Source: Candidatus Omnitrophota bacterium
GTDB lineage: Bacteria > Omnitrophota > 4484-213
Assembly: GCA_030639955.1 (NCBI GenBank)
Contig: DAOWKH010000108.1
Location: 1 to 8,009 of the forward strand
Direction: 5' to 3'
Length of the DNA stretch: 8,009 nt
The notes under the pieces are model-generated. The model did not search any database. It was not told the DNA's origin and saw nothing but the letters and a program-made list of their open reading frames with translations. Both the position numbers and the translations under genes were made by a program. Numbering within the stretch: the stretch's first letter is position 1; each line of letters opens with the position of its first letter. This document shows positions 1 through 6,868 of this stretch, in pieces.

Positions 1-1
1 A

Positions 2-532
2 ATTTTATTGACTTTAACCAAAATAATTTCTCCTATTTTGTGTTTTACTGTTGAGGAGATTTGGAAATATATTCCGGGGACAAAGGAAGAGAGCGTGCAT
101 CTTTGTTCCTGGCCAAAAGTCAGTAAGGAGATAGATAAAGGTCTGAAAGAAAAATGGGATAAACTCTTTGAAATTAGAAACAAGGTCTGTGAGCCGTTAG
201 AAGAAAAGAGGGTTAAAAAGGAAATCGGCAGCTCCTTGGAGGCAAAGGTTGTTTTAAAAGTGAGGGATGAGAATTTGAGAAATCTTTTATTAGAAAGCAA
301 AAGGGATTTACCTTCCATCTTCGTTGTTTCGCAGATAGAGATTCAAAAAGGAACAAGGGATTTAGAGATTACTATTGAGCAGGCCAAAGGTAATAAGTGC
401 GCCCGTTGCTGGAATTATTCCGAGAGTGTGGGTAAAGATAAAAAATATCCGGATTTGTGTAAGAGGTGTGTGGAAGTGCTAAAACATCCTGCGTCAAATG
501 GAAAGTTGTCAAATAAAAGTAATTTCCGCTAA
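2..532 (+). CDS. ileS: Isoleucyl-tRNA synthetase, C-terminal part (5' end outside window)
   Basis: This is the last ~176 residues of isoleucyl-tRNA synthetase, the cytoplasmic class I enzyme that charges tRNA-Ile. The reading frame is open from base 2, so the gene starts left of the window and the catalytic HIGH and KMSKS motifs are not visible. What is visible is the end of the anticodon-binding helical domain (SPILCFTVEEIWKYIPG, then ESVHLCSWP, a typical IleS/ValS-type signature) and the bacterial IleS zinc knuckle: CARCWNYSESVG followed by LCKRC. Its four Cys fall about 45 to 20 residues before the end (C-x2-C, 16 residues, C-x2-C), as in E. coli IleS. After the knuckle is a short polar tail (HPASNGKLSNKSNFR) that varies between species. 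The TTG at 8 is not a real start. A 75-bp gap with two hairpins separates it from ilvD, so co-transcription with ilvD is uncertain. Confidence 0.96.
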   Translation: MLLTLTKIISPILCFTVEEIWKYIPGTKEESVHLCSWPKVSKEIDKGLKEKWDKLFEIRNKVCEPLEEKRVKKEIGSSLEAKVVLKVRDENLRNLLLESKRDLPSIFVVSQIEIQKGTRDLEITIEQAKGNKCARCWNYSESVGKDKKYPDLCKRCVEVLKHPASNGKLSNKSNFR

Positions 533-548
533 CTATGTCTTTATCCTC

Positions 549-568
549 AGCCCCGAAGTTTCGGGGCT
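549..568. repeat. Perfect small palindrome, 9-bp arms, between ileS and ilvD
   Basis: AGCCCCGAA at 549-557 and TTCGGGGCT at 560-568 are exact reverse complements separated by GT. As RNA this would be a strong hairpin closed by a small loop, 16 bases after the ileS stop. No T-run follows, so it is not a canonical Rho-independent terminator. It could stabilise the ileS mRNA end, act as a weak or Rho-assisted terminator, or be a copy of a dispersed small palindromic repeat. Confidence 0.75.
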
Positions 569-574
569 TCGGCT

Positions 575-589
575 CTCGCCTATGGCGAG
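575..589. repeat. Second small palindrome, 6-bp arms, upstream of ilvD
   Basis: CTCGCC at 575-580 and GGCGAG at 584-589 are exact reverse complements around a TAT loop. It sits six bases after the first palindrome and six bases before the ilvD Shine-Dalgarno sequence (AAAGGAGG at 595-602). The paired hairpins may be one composite element. No leader peptide rich in branched-chain amino acid codons is visible in this gap, so classic ilv attenuation is not supported. Confidence 0.65.
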
Positions 590-607
590 TAATGAAAGGA
601 GGCAGTT

Positions 608-2269
608 ATGCGTTCGGATTTGATGAAAAAAGGGATAGCAAGGGCGCCGCATCGCTCTTTGTTTAAGGCAATGGGTTATACGGATGAAGAATTAAATCGG
701 CCGATTATCGGAGTAGTAAATTCAGCCAATGAATTAATCCCCGGGCATATCCATTTGGATAGAATTACTCAGGCGGCAAAGGATGGAGTGCGTATGGCTG
801 GGGGTACCCCGATGGAGTTCCCGGTCATCGGGATCTGCGACGGGATTGCAATGAACCATTTGGGGATGAAGTATTCTTTGCCCTCGCGAGAGCTGATTGC
901 CGATTCTATTGAGATAATGGCAAAGGCATATCCCTTTGATGGATTAGTTTTAGTCACTAATTGTGATAAGATTGTTCCGGGAATGTTGATGGCCGCTTTA
1001 CGAATAAATATTCCGACGATAATGATTAGCGGCGGTCCAATGCTCGCCGGTTTTTTAAACGATAAAAGCATAGACCTAATTTCTGTATTTGAAGGAGTGG
1101 GAAAGTTCGCCGCTAACAAAATAAATAAAAAGAAGTTGAAAGAACTAGAGGATGAAGCCTGCCCTGGTTCGGGTTCTTGTTCTGGAATGTTCACCGCTAA
1201 CTCAATGAATTGCCTGAGTGAAGCATTGGGGATGGCTCTGCCCGGCAATGGGACAATTCCGGCGGTCAGCGCCAAGAGAGTGAGATTAGCAAAGCTCGCC
1301 GGGATGAAAATAATGGAATTGTTGACAAAAAATGTAAAACCGCGCGATATTGCTACGCTTGAGGCATTTGAGAATGCTTTGGCTGTAGAAATGGCTTTGG
1401 GCAGTTCAACCAACACTGTTTTGCATCTGCCGGCAATCGCTAATGAAGCCGGGATCAATCTAACTTTAGAAATGTTTAATAAGTTCAGCAAAAAGACACC
1501 CAATCTTTGTCGCCTTTCGCCGGCCGGGAAACACCATTTAGAGGATTTAGAGCGCGCCGGCGGGGTTGCGGCAGTGATGGCAGAATTGAGTAAGAAAAGG
1601 TTGATAGATAAGAACCTAATTACGGTGAGCGGAAAAAGGGTTGGCCAGAATATAAAGAATAAAAAAATATTGGACAAAGAGGTTATCCGTCCGATAAGCA
1701 AAGCTTATAGCAGAGAAGGAGGGATCGCTATTTTGAAAGGGAATTTAGCCCTTGGTGGAGCGGTAGTAAAGCAATCAGCGGTGGATAAAGCAATGCTCAG
1801 ACATAGAGGGGAAGCAAAGGTCTTTGATAGTGAAGAGAAGGCGATGAAGGCAATTATAAATAGAAGCGTTAAAAAAGGCGATGTAGTGGTTATCCGCTAT
1901 GAAGGGCCCAAAGGAGGCCCGGGAATGCAGGAGATGCTTTCGCCCACTGCCGCGATTGCCGGTATCGGATTAGACAAAGATGTTGCTCTGCTCACTGATG
2001 GAAGGTTTTCCGGCGGGACACGGGGAGCGGCTATTGGACATATCTCTCCGGAAGCGGCCGAAGGGGGTCCGCTCGCAATTGTCCGGGATGGCGATATTAT
2101 CGAGATTGATATTCCCAATAAAAGGTTGACTCTAAAACTTCCACCGCAAGAGATAAAGCGACGCTTGTCTAAATGGAAACGCCCGCCAGCAAAGATAAAA
2201 CAAGGTTATCTCTATCGCTATGCCCAAGGGGTGAGTTCAGCGGGAGAAGGGGCAATTCTTAAAAAATAA
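608..2269 (+). CDS. ilvD: Dihydroxy-acid dehydratase IlvD
   Basis: Full-length dihydroxy-acid dehydratase (553 aa; family about 550-620), the cytosolic Fe-S enzyme that dehydrates 2,3-dihydroxy-isovalerate and 2,3-dihydroxy-3-methylvalerate in valine, leucine and isoleucine synthesis. Family motifs in order: the N-terminal NSANELIPGHIHL (38-50), CDGIAMNHLGMKYSLPSREL (77-96), NCDKIVPGM (118-126) carrying a conserved cluster Cys119 and the metal-site Lys121, CPGSGSCSGMFTANSMNCL (185-203) with Cys191, YEGPKGGPGMQEML (431-444), and DGRFSGGTRGAAIGHISPEA (464-483), whose Ser is the proposed catalytic base in the IlvD/Edd family. Cys77 is a plausible third cluster ligand (inference). The ATG follows AAAGGAGG at 595-602 by five bases, which supports this start. 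A sugar-acid dehydratase of the same superfamily is possible, but the motif set and length fit IlvD best. No other ilv or leu genes are in the window. Confidence 0.96.
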   Translation: MRSDLMKKGIARAPHRSLFKAMGYTDEELNRPIIGVVNSANELIPGHIHLDRITQAAKDGVRMAGGTPMEFPVIGICDGIAMNHLGMKYSLPSRELIADSIEIMAKAYPFDGLVLVTNCDKIVPGMLMAALRINIPTIMISGGPMLAGFLNDKSIDLISVFEGVGKFAANKINKKKLKELEDEACPGSGSCSGMFTANSMNCLSEALGMALPGNGTIPAVSAKRVRLAKLAGMKIMELLTKNVKPRDIATLEAFENALAVEMALGSSTNTVLHLPAIANEAGINLTLEMFNKFSKKTPNLCRLSPAGKHHLEDLERAGGVAAVMAELSKKRLIDKNLITVSGKRVGQNIKNKKILDKEVIRPISKAYSREGGIAILKGNLALGGAVVKQSAVDKAMLRHRGEAKVFDSEEKAMKAIINRSVKKGDVVVIRYEGPKGGPGMQEMLSPTAAIAGIGLDKDVALLTDGRFSGGTRGAAIGHISPEAAEGGPLAIVRDGDIIEIDIPNKRLTLKLPPQEIKRRLSKWKRPPAKIKQGYLYRYAQGVSSAGEGAILKK

Positions 2270-2270
2270 A

Positions 2271-2298
2271 TTTTCAATTTTCAATTTACAATTATCAA
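2271..2298 (+). repeat. Four tandem imperfect heptamers (consensus TTWWCAA) leading into a start codon
   Basis: The whole gap after ilvD is TTTTCAA (2271-2277), TTTTCAA (2278-2284), TTTACAA (2285-2291) and TTATCAA (2292-2298); the last A is the A of the next gene's ATG. The four units differ only at positions 3 and 4. There is no Shine-Dalgarno sequence in this spacer, so translation of the downstream glycosyltransferase must begin by an A/U-rich, unstructured leader, by re-initiation from ilvD, or without SD pairing. It may also be a copy of a dispersed AT-rich spacer repeat. Confidence 0.75.
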
Positions 2299-3248
2299 TG
2301 CAAAATAAAAAAAGAAAAAGCAAATCAAGAAACATAAATAAAATTCTCTTGATTACTCTCACCAACATCGGGGATGCGGTTTTGACACTTCCAGTGGCTT
2401 TGGTCTTAAGAGAGAAATTCCCGAGTGCCCGATTGGATGCTCTGTTAGGACCACGGCCGCAACAGCTCTTTAAAAAAATTTCTTATTTTCATCAAACGAT
2501 TGCTTATGATAAGAGGATTATTTTACGAGAAAAAATTAAATTAGTTTTGAAATTAAGGAAGGAAAAATATGACTTCATAGTTGATCTTCGGCACAGTCTT
2601 TTCCCTCTGTTTATCGGAGCAAAATACCACACCCCCTTGTTGTTTAGAATACCTGAACAAATCAGGCACATAAGGGATTTTCATCTCTATAAATTGAAGC
2701 TCAGCGGTGTAGAGTTTACTAATTTTTCTTCAGATAACCCTTTCGGAATCAGTCCTGATGAGAAGGAAAGGATAGACGAACTGCTCGCAGACAAAGGGGT
2801 TTGCCCAGAAGATAAACTAATTGTTTTAGCCCCGGGGGCAAAGGATAAGATTAAAAGATGGAAGGCAGAGAATTTCGCCTGGTTGTCTGATAAACTAACA
2901 GAGCAAAGAAAGGTAATTTTAGTCGGCAGCAAAGAAGATAAGAAAATTATTGATAGGATTGTTTCTTTGTTGGAAAAGGAAGTTTTACGATTAGATGGCC
3001 AGCTCGGGTTAAAAGATTTAGTTGTCTTGCTGAAAAGATGTGCGCTTTTTATCGGCAATGACAGTGCACCAATGCATATGTCAAGTTTATTAGAAATTCC
3101 TACCATTGGGATTTTTGGACCTACCGATGTAAAAAAAGCTGGACCTTTAGGTAAAAGAAGCAAAGCGATAAAAAAAGGTTCATCTATAGATTCGGTTAAG
3201 TTAGAAGAGGTATTAGAGGCGGCGAAGGAGTTATTAAAAGATGAATAA
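2298..3248 (+). CDS. Glycosyltransferase family 9 (LPS heptosyltransferase-like)
   Basis: A 316-aa GT-B fold transferase of family GT9 (WaaC/WaaF/WaaQ group), which moves heptose from ADP-heptose onto the Kdo-lipid A inner core on the cytoplasmic face of the inner membrane. N-terminal signature ILLITLTNIGDAVLTLPV (16-33) contains the catalytic-position Asp26 of the [ST]NxGD motif. The C-terminal ADP-heptose site shows LAPGA (177-181), RWK (187-189), VILVGS (206-211) and GNDSAPMHMSSLLEIPTIGIFGPTD (253-277), the family hallmark. The start is the only usual start codon before the domain; it lacks a Shine-Dalgarno sequence and gives a basic N-terminal tail (KKRKSKSR). It overlaps the next gene by 8 bp. 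With a heptose kinase and kdsB following, a role in inner-core assembly is likely. Which position it glycosylates, WaaC-like or WaaF-like, cannot be told from the sequence. Confidence 0.92.
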   Translation: MQNKKRKSKSRNINKILLITLTNIGDAVLTLPVALVLREKFPSARLDALLGPRPQQLFKKISYFHQTIAYDKRIILREKIKLVLKLRKEKYDFIVDLRHSLFPLFIGAKYHTPLLFRIPEQIRHIRDFHLYKLKLSGVEFTNFSSDNPFGISPDEKERIDELLADKGVCPEDKLIVLAPGAKDKIKRWKAENFAWLSDKLTEQRKVILVGSKEDKKIIDRIVSLLEKEVLRLDGQLGLKDLVVLLKRCALFIGNDSAPMHMSSLLEIPTIGIFGPTDVKKAGPLGKRSKAIKKGSSIDSVKLEEVLEAAKELLKDE

Positions 3249-4206
3249 TAAAATAATCTCCAATTTCAGCAAAGCAAAGATTTTGGTAATCGGTGATTTT
3301 ATTCTTGACCAATTTATCTGGGGAGATGTCTCGCGCATCTCGCCAGAAGCTCCTATCCCGGTAGTTTCTGTCCAGAAAAAGACATTTATGTTGGGAGGGG
3401 CGTTGAATGTGGTGAACAATATCTATTCTCTGGGAGCAAAGGTTTATCCCTGCGGGGTAATCGGGAAAGACAGCCACGGCCAGATTTTGCTTAAGGAGTT
3501 AAGAAAGAAAAAGATCGAGGTAGGGGGAGTAGTTATCGATAAGCAGAGGCCAACGACGCTTAAGACGCGGATAATTGCCCGCCATCAGCAGGTTGTGCGG
3601 GTTGATGAAGAGAAAACCGCCCCTCTTGGTCAAAATGATTTTTGCCAATTTTTGGACTATATTAAGAAGAAAATTCGTGAAGTAGATTTGGTTTTGATTG
3701 AGGACTATGGTAAAGGGGTGATTGTCCCTGCTCTTTTGGAGGAGGTAATTAAATTAACTAAATTAGATGACAAAATGATTACAGTTGACCCTAAAGAGGA
3801 GCATTTTTCCTATTATGAGGGGGTTAGTGCAATTACTCCTAATTATCAAGAGGCGTTAAGGGCGGTAGAGAGTTTGTGCCCTCGGGGAGCAGGGAAAGAT
3901 AATTTAGAGAATATCGGCAGAAAGATTCTTCAGAGATTAAAATGCAAGGCAGTGCTGATTACATTGGGTGAAAAAGGGATGTGCTTGTTTGAAAAAAGGA
4001 AAGTTACCCGTATTCCTACCGTTGCTCAGGATGTTTTTGATGTCTCCGGGGCCGGCGATACAGTAATCGCAGTTTTTTCTTTGGCTCTTTGCGCCGGGGC
4101 GACAATGCAGCAGGCGGCTCATATCTCTAATTATGCCGCCGGCATTGTGGTAGGCAAGGTAGGGATTTCAGCAGTGACCCAAGAGGAACTAAAAGGAAGA
4201 ATATGA
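3241..4206 (+). CDS. rfaE1: D-glycero-beta-D-manno-heptose-7-phosphate kinase (RfaE domain I / HldA)
   Basis: A 321-aa PfkB/ribokinase-family sugar kinase matching the kinase half of RfaE/HldE, which phosphorylates D-glycero-D-manno-heptose 7-phosphate at C1 on the way to ADP-heptose. Visible signatures: the RfaE-specific DVSRISPEAPIPVVSV (29-44), GGALNVVNN (52-60; usually GGAxNVAxN), the substrate-lid region RPTTLKTRIIARHQQVVRVD (103-122), EDYGKGV (154-160), VDPK (182-185), TPNYQEA (199-205), TLGEKGM (241-247) and the anion-hole motif DVSGAGDT (267-274) with catalytic Asp273; Ser269 replaces the more usual Thr. It stops after the kinase domain, so the RfaE2 nucleotidyltransferase half of bifunctional HldE is absent and must be encoded elsewhere. 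The ATG is preceded by AAGGAG at 3225-3230, and overlaps of 8 and 4 bp link it to its neighbours. Another PfkB sugar kinase is possible but less likely given the context. Confidence 0.92.
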   Translation: MNNKIISNFSKAKILVIGDFILDQFIWGDVSRISPEAPIPVVSVQKKTFMLGGALNVVNNIYSLGAKVYPCGVIGKDSHGQILLKELRKKKIEVGGVVIDKQRPTTLKTRIIARHQQVVRVDEEKTAPLGQNDFCQFLDYIKKKIREVDLVLIEDYGKGVIVPALLEEVIKLTKLDDKMITVDPKEEHFSYYEGVSAITPNYQEALRAVESLCPRGAGKDNLENIGRKILQRLKCKAVLITLGEKGMCLFEKRKVTRIPTVAQDVFDVSGAGDTVIAVFSLALCAGATMQQAAHISNYAAGIVVGKVGISAVTQEELKGRI

Positions 4207-4922
4207 AGGCTATCGGCATAATTCCGGCCCGGCTAAAATCAAAGCGATTTCCGGAAAAGCTCATTGCTAATCTTTTGGGCAAGCCACTGATTCAGTGGGT
4301 CTATGAACAGGCAAAAGGAGCTCGCTATTTAGAAGATTTGATTGTCGCTGCTGACGACCGAAGGATAGTAGATATAGTCCAGGATTTTGGCGGCAGAGCA
4401 GTCCTGACTTCTAAAGAGCATAAAAGTGGCAGCGAGCGAGTGGCAGAAGTAGCCGCTTCTTTAGATGCAGATATAATTGTAAATATTCAAGGGGATGAGC
4501 CGCTAATTAACCCTCTTTCTATTGACAATTTAATAACCGCCTTTTATAATAATAGTATCGAGATAGCTACCCTAATTTATCCTATTCAAGATAAAGAGGA
4601 ATTAAAAGACCCCAATGTAGTAAAGGTAGTTATTGATAAGAATAATTTTGCCCTTTATTTCTCGCGGGCCGAAATTCCTTATTTTTACAAGCATATCGGA
4701 GTTTATGCTTATACAAAAGATTTTTTGCTTTTATTCCGTCAACTTGCTCACTCTAAATTAGAAAAAGCCGAAAAGTTAGAGCAATTACGCATCTTAGAAA
4801 ACGGTTATAAAATAAAAGCAGTCATTGCCGAGAGCGATTCAACCGGTAGGTCTACGATAAGTGTGGATACGAAGGAGGATTTGAGGAGAGTAGAGGAAAT
4901 TTTAAGGAGGAATTTAAAATGA
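4203..4922 (+). CDS. kdsB: 3-deoxy-manno-octulosonate cytidylyltransferase KdsB (CMP-Kdo synthetase)
   Basis: A 239-aa CMP-Kdo synthetase (E. coli 248 aa), the cytosolic enzyme that activates Kdo with CTP before transfer to lipid A. Motifs: the nucleotide-binding start IGIIPARLKSKRFPEKL (4-20), HKSGSERVAEV (73-83, equivalent to the usual HxSGTDRIAE), NIQGDEPLI (94-102) with the metal-binding Asp98, FSRAEIPYF (153-161), KHIGVYAYT (163-171), EKLEQLRILENGY (190-202) and the C-terminal VDTKEDL (221-227) with the second metal Asp. The ATG overlaps the kinase stop as ATGA and follows AAGGA at 4193-4197, indicating translational coupling. Its end overlaps dnaK in the same way. Placement between a heptose kinase and a heptosyltransferase fits inner-core LPS synthesis. 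kdsA, kdsC, kdsD and waaA are not in the window. Confidence 0.96.
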   Translation: MKAIGIIPARLKSKRFPEKLIANLLGKPLIQWVYEQAKGARYLEDLIVAADDRRIVDIVQDFGGRAVLTSKEHKSGSERVAEVAASLDADIIVNIQGDEPLINPLSIDNLITAFYNNSIEIATLIYPIQDKEELKDPNVVKVVIDKNNFALYFSRAEIPYFYKHIGVYAYTKDFLLLFRQLAHSKLEKAEKLEQLRILENGYKIKAVIAESDSTGRSTISVDTKEDLRRVEEILRRNLK

Positions 4923-6868
4923 GTAAGGTAATTGGTATTGATTTAGGCACGACAAATTCTTGTGTCGCAGTTTTAGAGGGAGGAAAGCCAGTGGTAATCT
5001 CCAATGCCGAGGGTTCACGCACAACCCCTTCGGTAGTGGCTTTTCCCAAAACAGGAGAGATACTAACCGGCCAGATTGCCAAGAGACAGGCAATCACCAA
5101 CTCTGAGAATACAATCTTTTCTATTAAAAGATTTATGGGCAGAAGGCACAACGAGGTAGCCGAGGAAGAAAAGTTGGTTTCTTATAAGGTGGTCGAAGAC
5201 AGCAAGGGGAATGTAAATGTAAAGGCCAGGGATAAGGAATATACCCCGCCCGAGATATCTGCCTTTATCTTGCAGAAGATGAAAGAAACCGGTGAAAGCT
5301 ATTTAGGTAGCAAAGTAACCAAGGCAGTAATTACAGTGCCAGCGTATTTTAATGATAGTCAACGCCAGGCGGCCAAAGACGCCGGTGAGATTGCCGGCCT
5401 TGAAGTTCTAAGAATCATTAACGAACCTACAGCTGCCTCTTTGGCTTATGGCTTGGGCAAAAAGAAGAACGAGAAGATTGCCGTATTTGATTTAGGGGGG
5501 GGCACATTTGATATCTCTATTTTAGAGATTGGAGAGGGTGTGTTTGAAGTAAAGGCAACAAATGGGGATACCCATTTAGGCGGTGATAATTTTGACCGGA
5601 TGGTCATTGATTGGCTGGCTGAGGAATTTAAAAAGCAGGAAGGGATAGATTTGAGAAAAGATAAAATGGCTTTGCAGCGGCTGAAAGAAGCGGCTGAGAA
5701 AGCAAAATGCGAATTATCTACTACAATGCAGACCGAGGTCAACCTTCCCTTTATTACCGCCGATAGCAGTGGGCCTAAACATCTAACGCTTACATTAACG
5801 CGGGCAAAGTTAGAGCAGTTAGTGAACAATTTAATCCAAAGGACAGTAGGACCGTGCAAGCAGGCATTAGCCGATGCCAAACTTTCTGCTGATGATATCG
5901 ATGAAGTGATTTTAGTAGGTGGGCAGACCAGAATGCCGGCAGTTCAGGAGGTAGTCAAAAAACTTTTCCATAAAGAGCCGCACAAGGGAGTGAATCCGGA
6001 TGAGGTAGTAGCCGTAGGGGCGGCTATTCAAGGCGGGGTTCTTGCCGGAGACGCCGGGGTTAAAGATGTGCTTTTGCTTGATGTTGCACCTTTGTCTTTA
6101 GGAATTGAAACCTTAGGCGCTGTGTTTACCAAGTTGATAGAGAGAAATACGACTATTCCTACCAAGAAGACCCAGATATTCTCTACCGCCGCCGATAGCC
6201 AGACCGCGGTTTCTATCCATGTCTTGCAGGGAGAACGCTCAATGGCTGCTGATAACCGCACCCTGGGTAGATTTGACCTAATTGGTATTCCACCCGCTCC
6301 GCGAGGAATTCCTCAGATTGAGGTAAGTTTTGATATTGACGCCAATGGGATTATGCATGTTTCGGCAAAGGATTTGGGCACTGGTAAAGAACAAAAGATC
6401 AGGATAGAATCTTCCAGTGGCTTATCTAAAGAAGAAATCGAGAAGATGAAAAAAGAAGCCGAAGCCCACGCCGAGGAGGATGAGAAGAAAAAGGGTTTGA
6501 TTGAGGCCAGAAATCGTTTAGATAATCTGATTTATGCGGCAGAGAACTCTATTAAAGAGGGAGGAGATAAGATTTCTGCGGCCGAGAAAGAAAAGGTGGA
6601 GGCGGCTATAAAGAAAGCGAAAGAAGAACTTAAAAACGATGATATAGATAAACTCAACAAAGCCGCTGAAGAACTTACTCAGGCTTCGCACAAGTTAGCC
6701 GAGGAATTGTATAAAAAGGCATCTCAGAAATCTACTGCCCAGGGCGCCGCTCAACAGGGTGAGCAGAAGTCCGATAAAAAGCCTGCCTCGCCCGCAGGCG
6801 GGGATGATGCTGTTGATGCTGAGGTAGTGGATGAAGAGAAAGAGAAAAAAGAAGGAGGCAAAAAATGA
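4919..6868 (+). CDS. dnaK: Molecular chaperone DnaK (Hsp70)
   Basis: A complete 649-aa Hsp70 chaperone, which folds and disaggregates cytosolic clients in an ATP cycle driven by DnaJ and GrpE. The nucleotide-binding domain spans about 1-380: IGIDLGTTNSCVAVLEGG (5-22), VPAYFNDSQRQAAKDAG (140-156), NEPTAASLAYG (168-178), VFDLGGGTFDISILEIG (189-205) and LVGGQTRMPAVQEVV (332-346). The conserved linker DVLLLDVAPLSLGIET (383-398) leads to the substrate-binding domain and a helical lid to about 600, then a charged tail with AVDAEVVDEE (631-640). The region around 74-110 has the extra lobe-I segment found in Gram-negative DnaKs and missing from Firmicutes, consistent with a diderm host. AAGGAGG at 4904-4910 precedes the ATG, which overlaps the kdsB stop by 4 bp. 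No hrcA, grpE, dnaJ or CIRCE-type inverted repeat is present, so heat control from an immediate promoter is not apparent. Confidence 0.98.
   Translation: MSKVIGIDLGTTNSCVAVLEGGKPVVISNAEGSRTTPSVVAFPKTGEILTGQIAKRQAITNSENTIFSIKRFMGRRHNEVAEEEKLVSYKVVEDSKGNVNVKARDKEYTPPEISAFILQKMKETGESYLGSKVTKAVITVPAYFNDSQRQAAKDAGEIAGLEVLRIINEPTAASLAYGLGKKKNEKIAVFDLGGGTFDISILEIGEGVFEVKATNGDTHLGGDNFDRMVIDWLAEEFKKQEGIDLRKDKMALQRLKEAAEKAKCELSTTMQTEVNLPFITADSSGPKHLTLTLTRAKLEQLVNNLIQRTVGPCKQALADAKLSADDIDEVILVGGQTRMPAVQEVVKKLFHKEPHKGVNPDEVVAVGAAIQGGVLAGDAGVKDVLLLDVAPLSLGIETLGAVFTKLIERNTTIPTKKTQIFSTAADSQTAVSIHVLQGERSMAADNRTLGRFDLIGIPPAPRGIPQIEVSFDIDANGIMHVSAKDLGTGKEQKIRIESSSGLSKEEIEKMKKEAEAHAEEDEKKKGLIEARNRLDNLIYAAENSIKEGGDKISAAEKEKVEAAIKKAKEELKNDDIDKLNKAAEELTQASHKLAEELYKKASQKSTAQGAAQQGEQKSDKKPASPAGGDDAVDAEVVDEEKEKKEGGKK
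6781..6804. repeat. GC-rich palindrome inside the dnaK tail
   Basis: GCCTGC (6781-6786) and GCAGGC (6794-6799) are exact reverse complements around a 7-base loop. The overlapping arms CCTCGCC (6786-6792) and GGCGGGG (6798-6804) can form an alternative hairpin with one G-T pair. It encodes KPASPAGG in the variable, unstructured C-terminal tail of DnaK and is far more GC-rich than its surroundings. It resembles a small palindromic repeat that has settled in a tolerant coding position. Confidence 0.55.

Noticed and set aside
549..589. Rho-independent terminator after ileS
   Set aside because: The hairpins are strong but no T-run follows either one, so a canonical intrinsic terminator is not supported.
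533..607. Isoleucine T-box or ilv attenuator leader before ilvD
   Set aside because: The gap is only 75 bases, too short for a T-box, and no T-box consensus or Ile/Val/Leu-rich leader peptide is visible.
769..1701. 310-codon open frame on the - strand opposite ilvD
   Set aside because: It lies wholly inside the well-supported ilvD gene, has no recognisable domain and shows low-complexity S/I/F/P-rich translation typical of an antisense shadow.
2687..3163. 158-codon - strand frame opposite the GT9 gene
   Set aside because: Antisense shadow of a gene with clear family motifs; Ser/Leu-rich translation without a domain.
4860..4918. CIRCE heat-shock operator before dnaK
   Set aside because: No TTAGCACTC/GAGTGCTAA inverted repeat is present; the sequence is the coding end of kdsB with an SD.
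5446..5880. 144-codon - strand frame opposite dnaK
   Set aside because: Antisense to the conserved DnaK nucleotide-binding domain, with no motif or ribosome-binding context that supports a gene.
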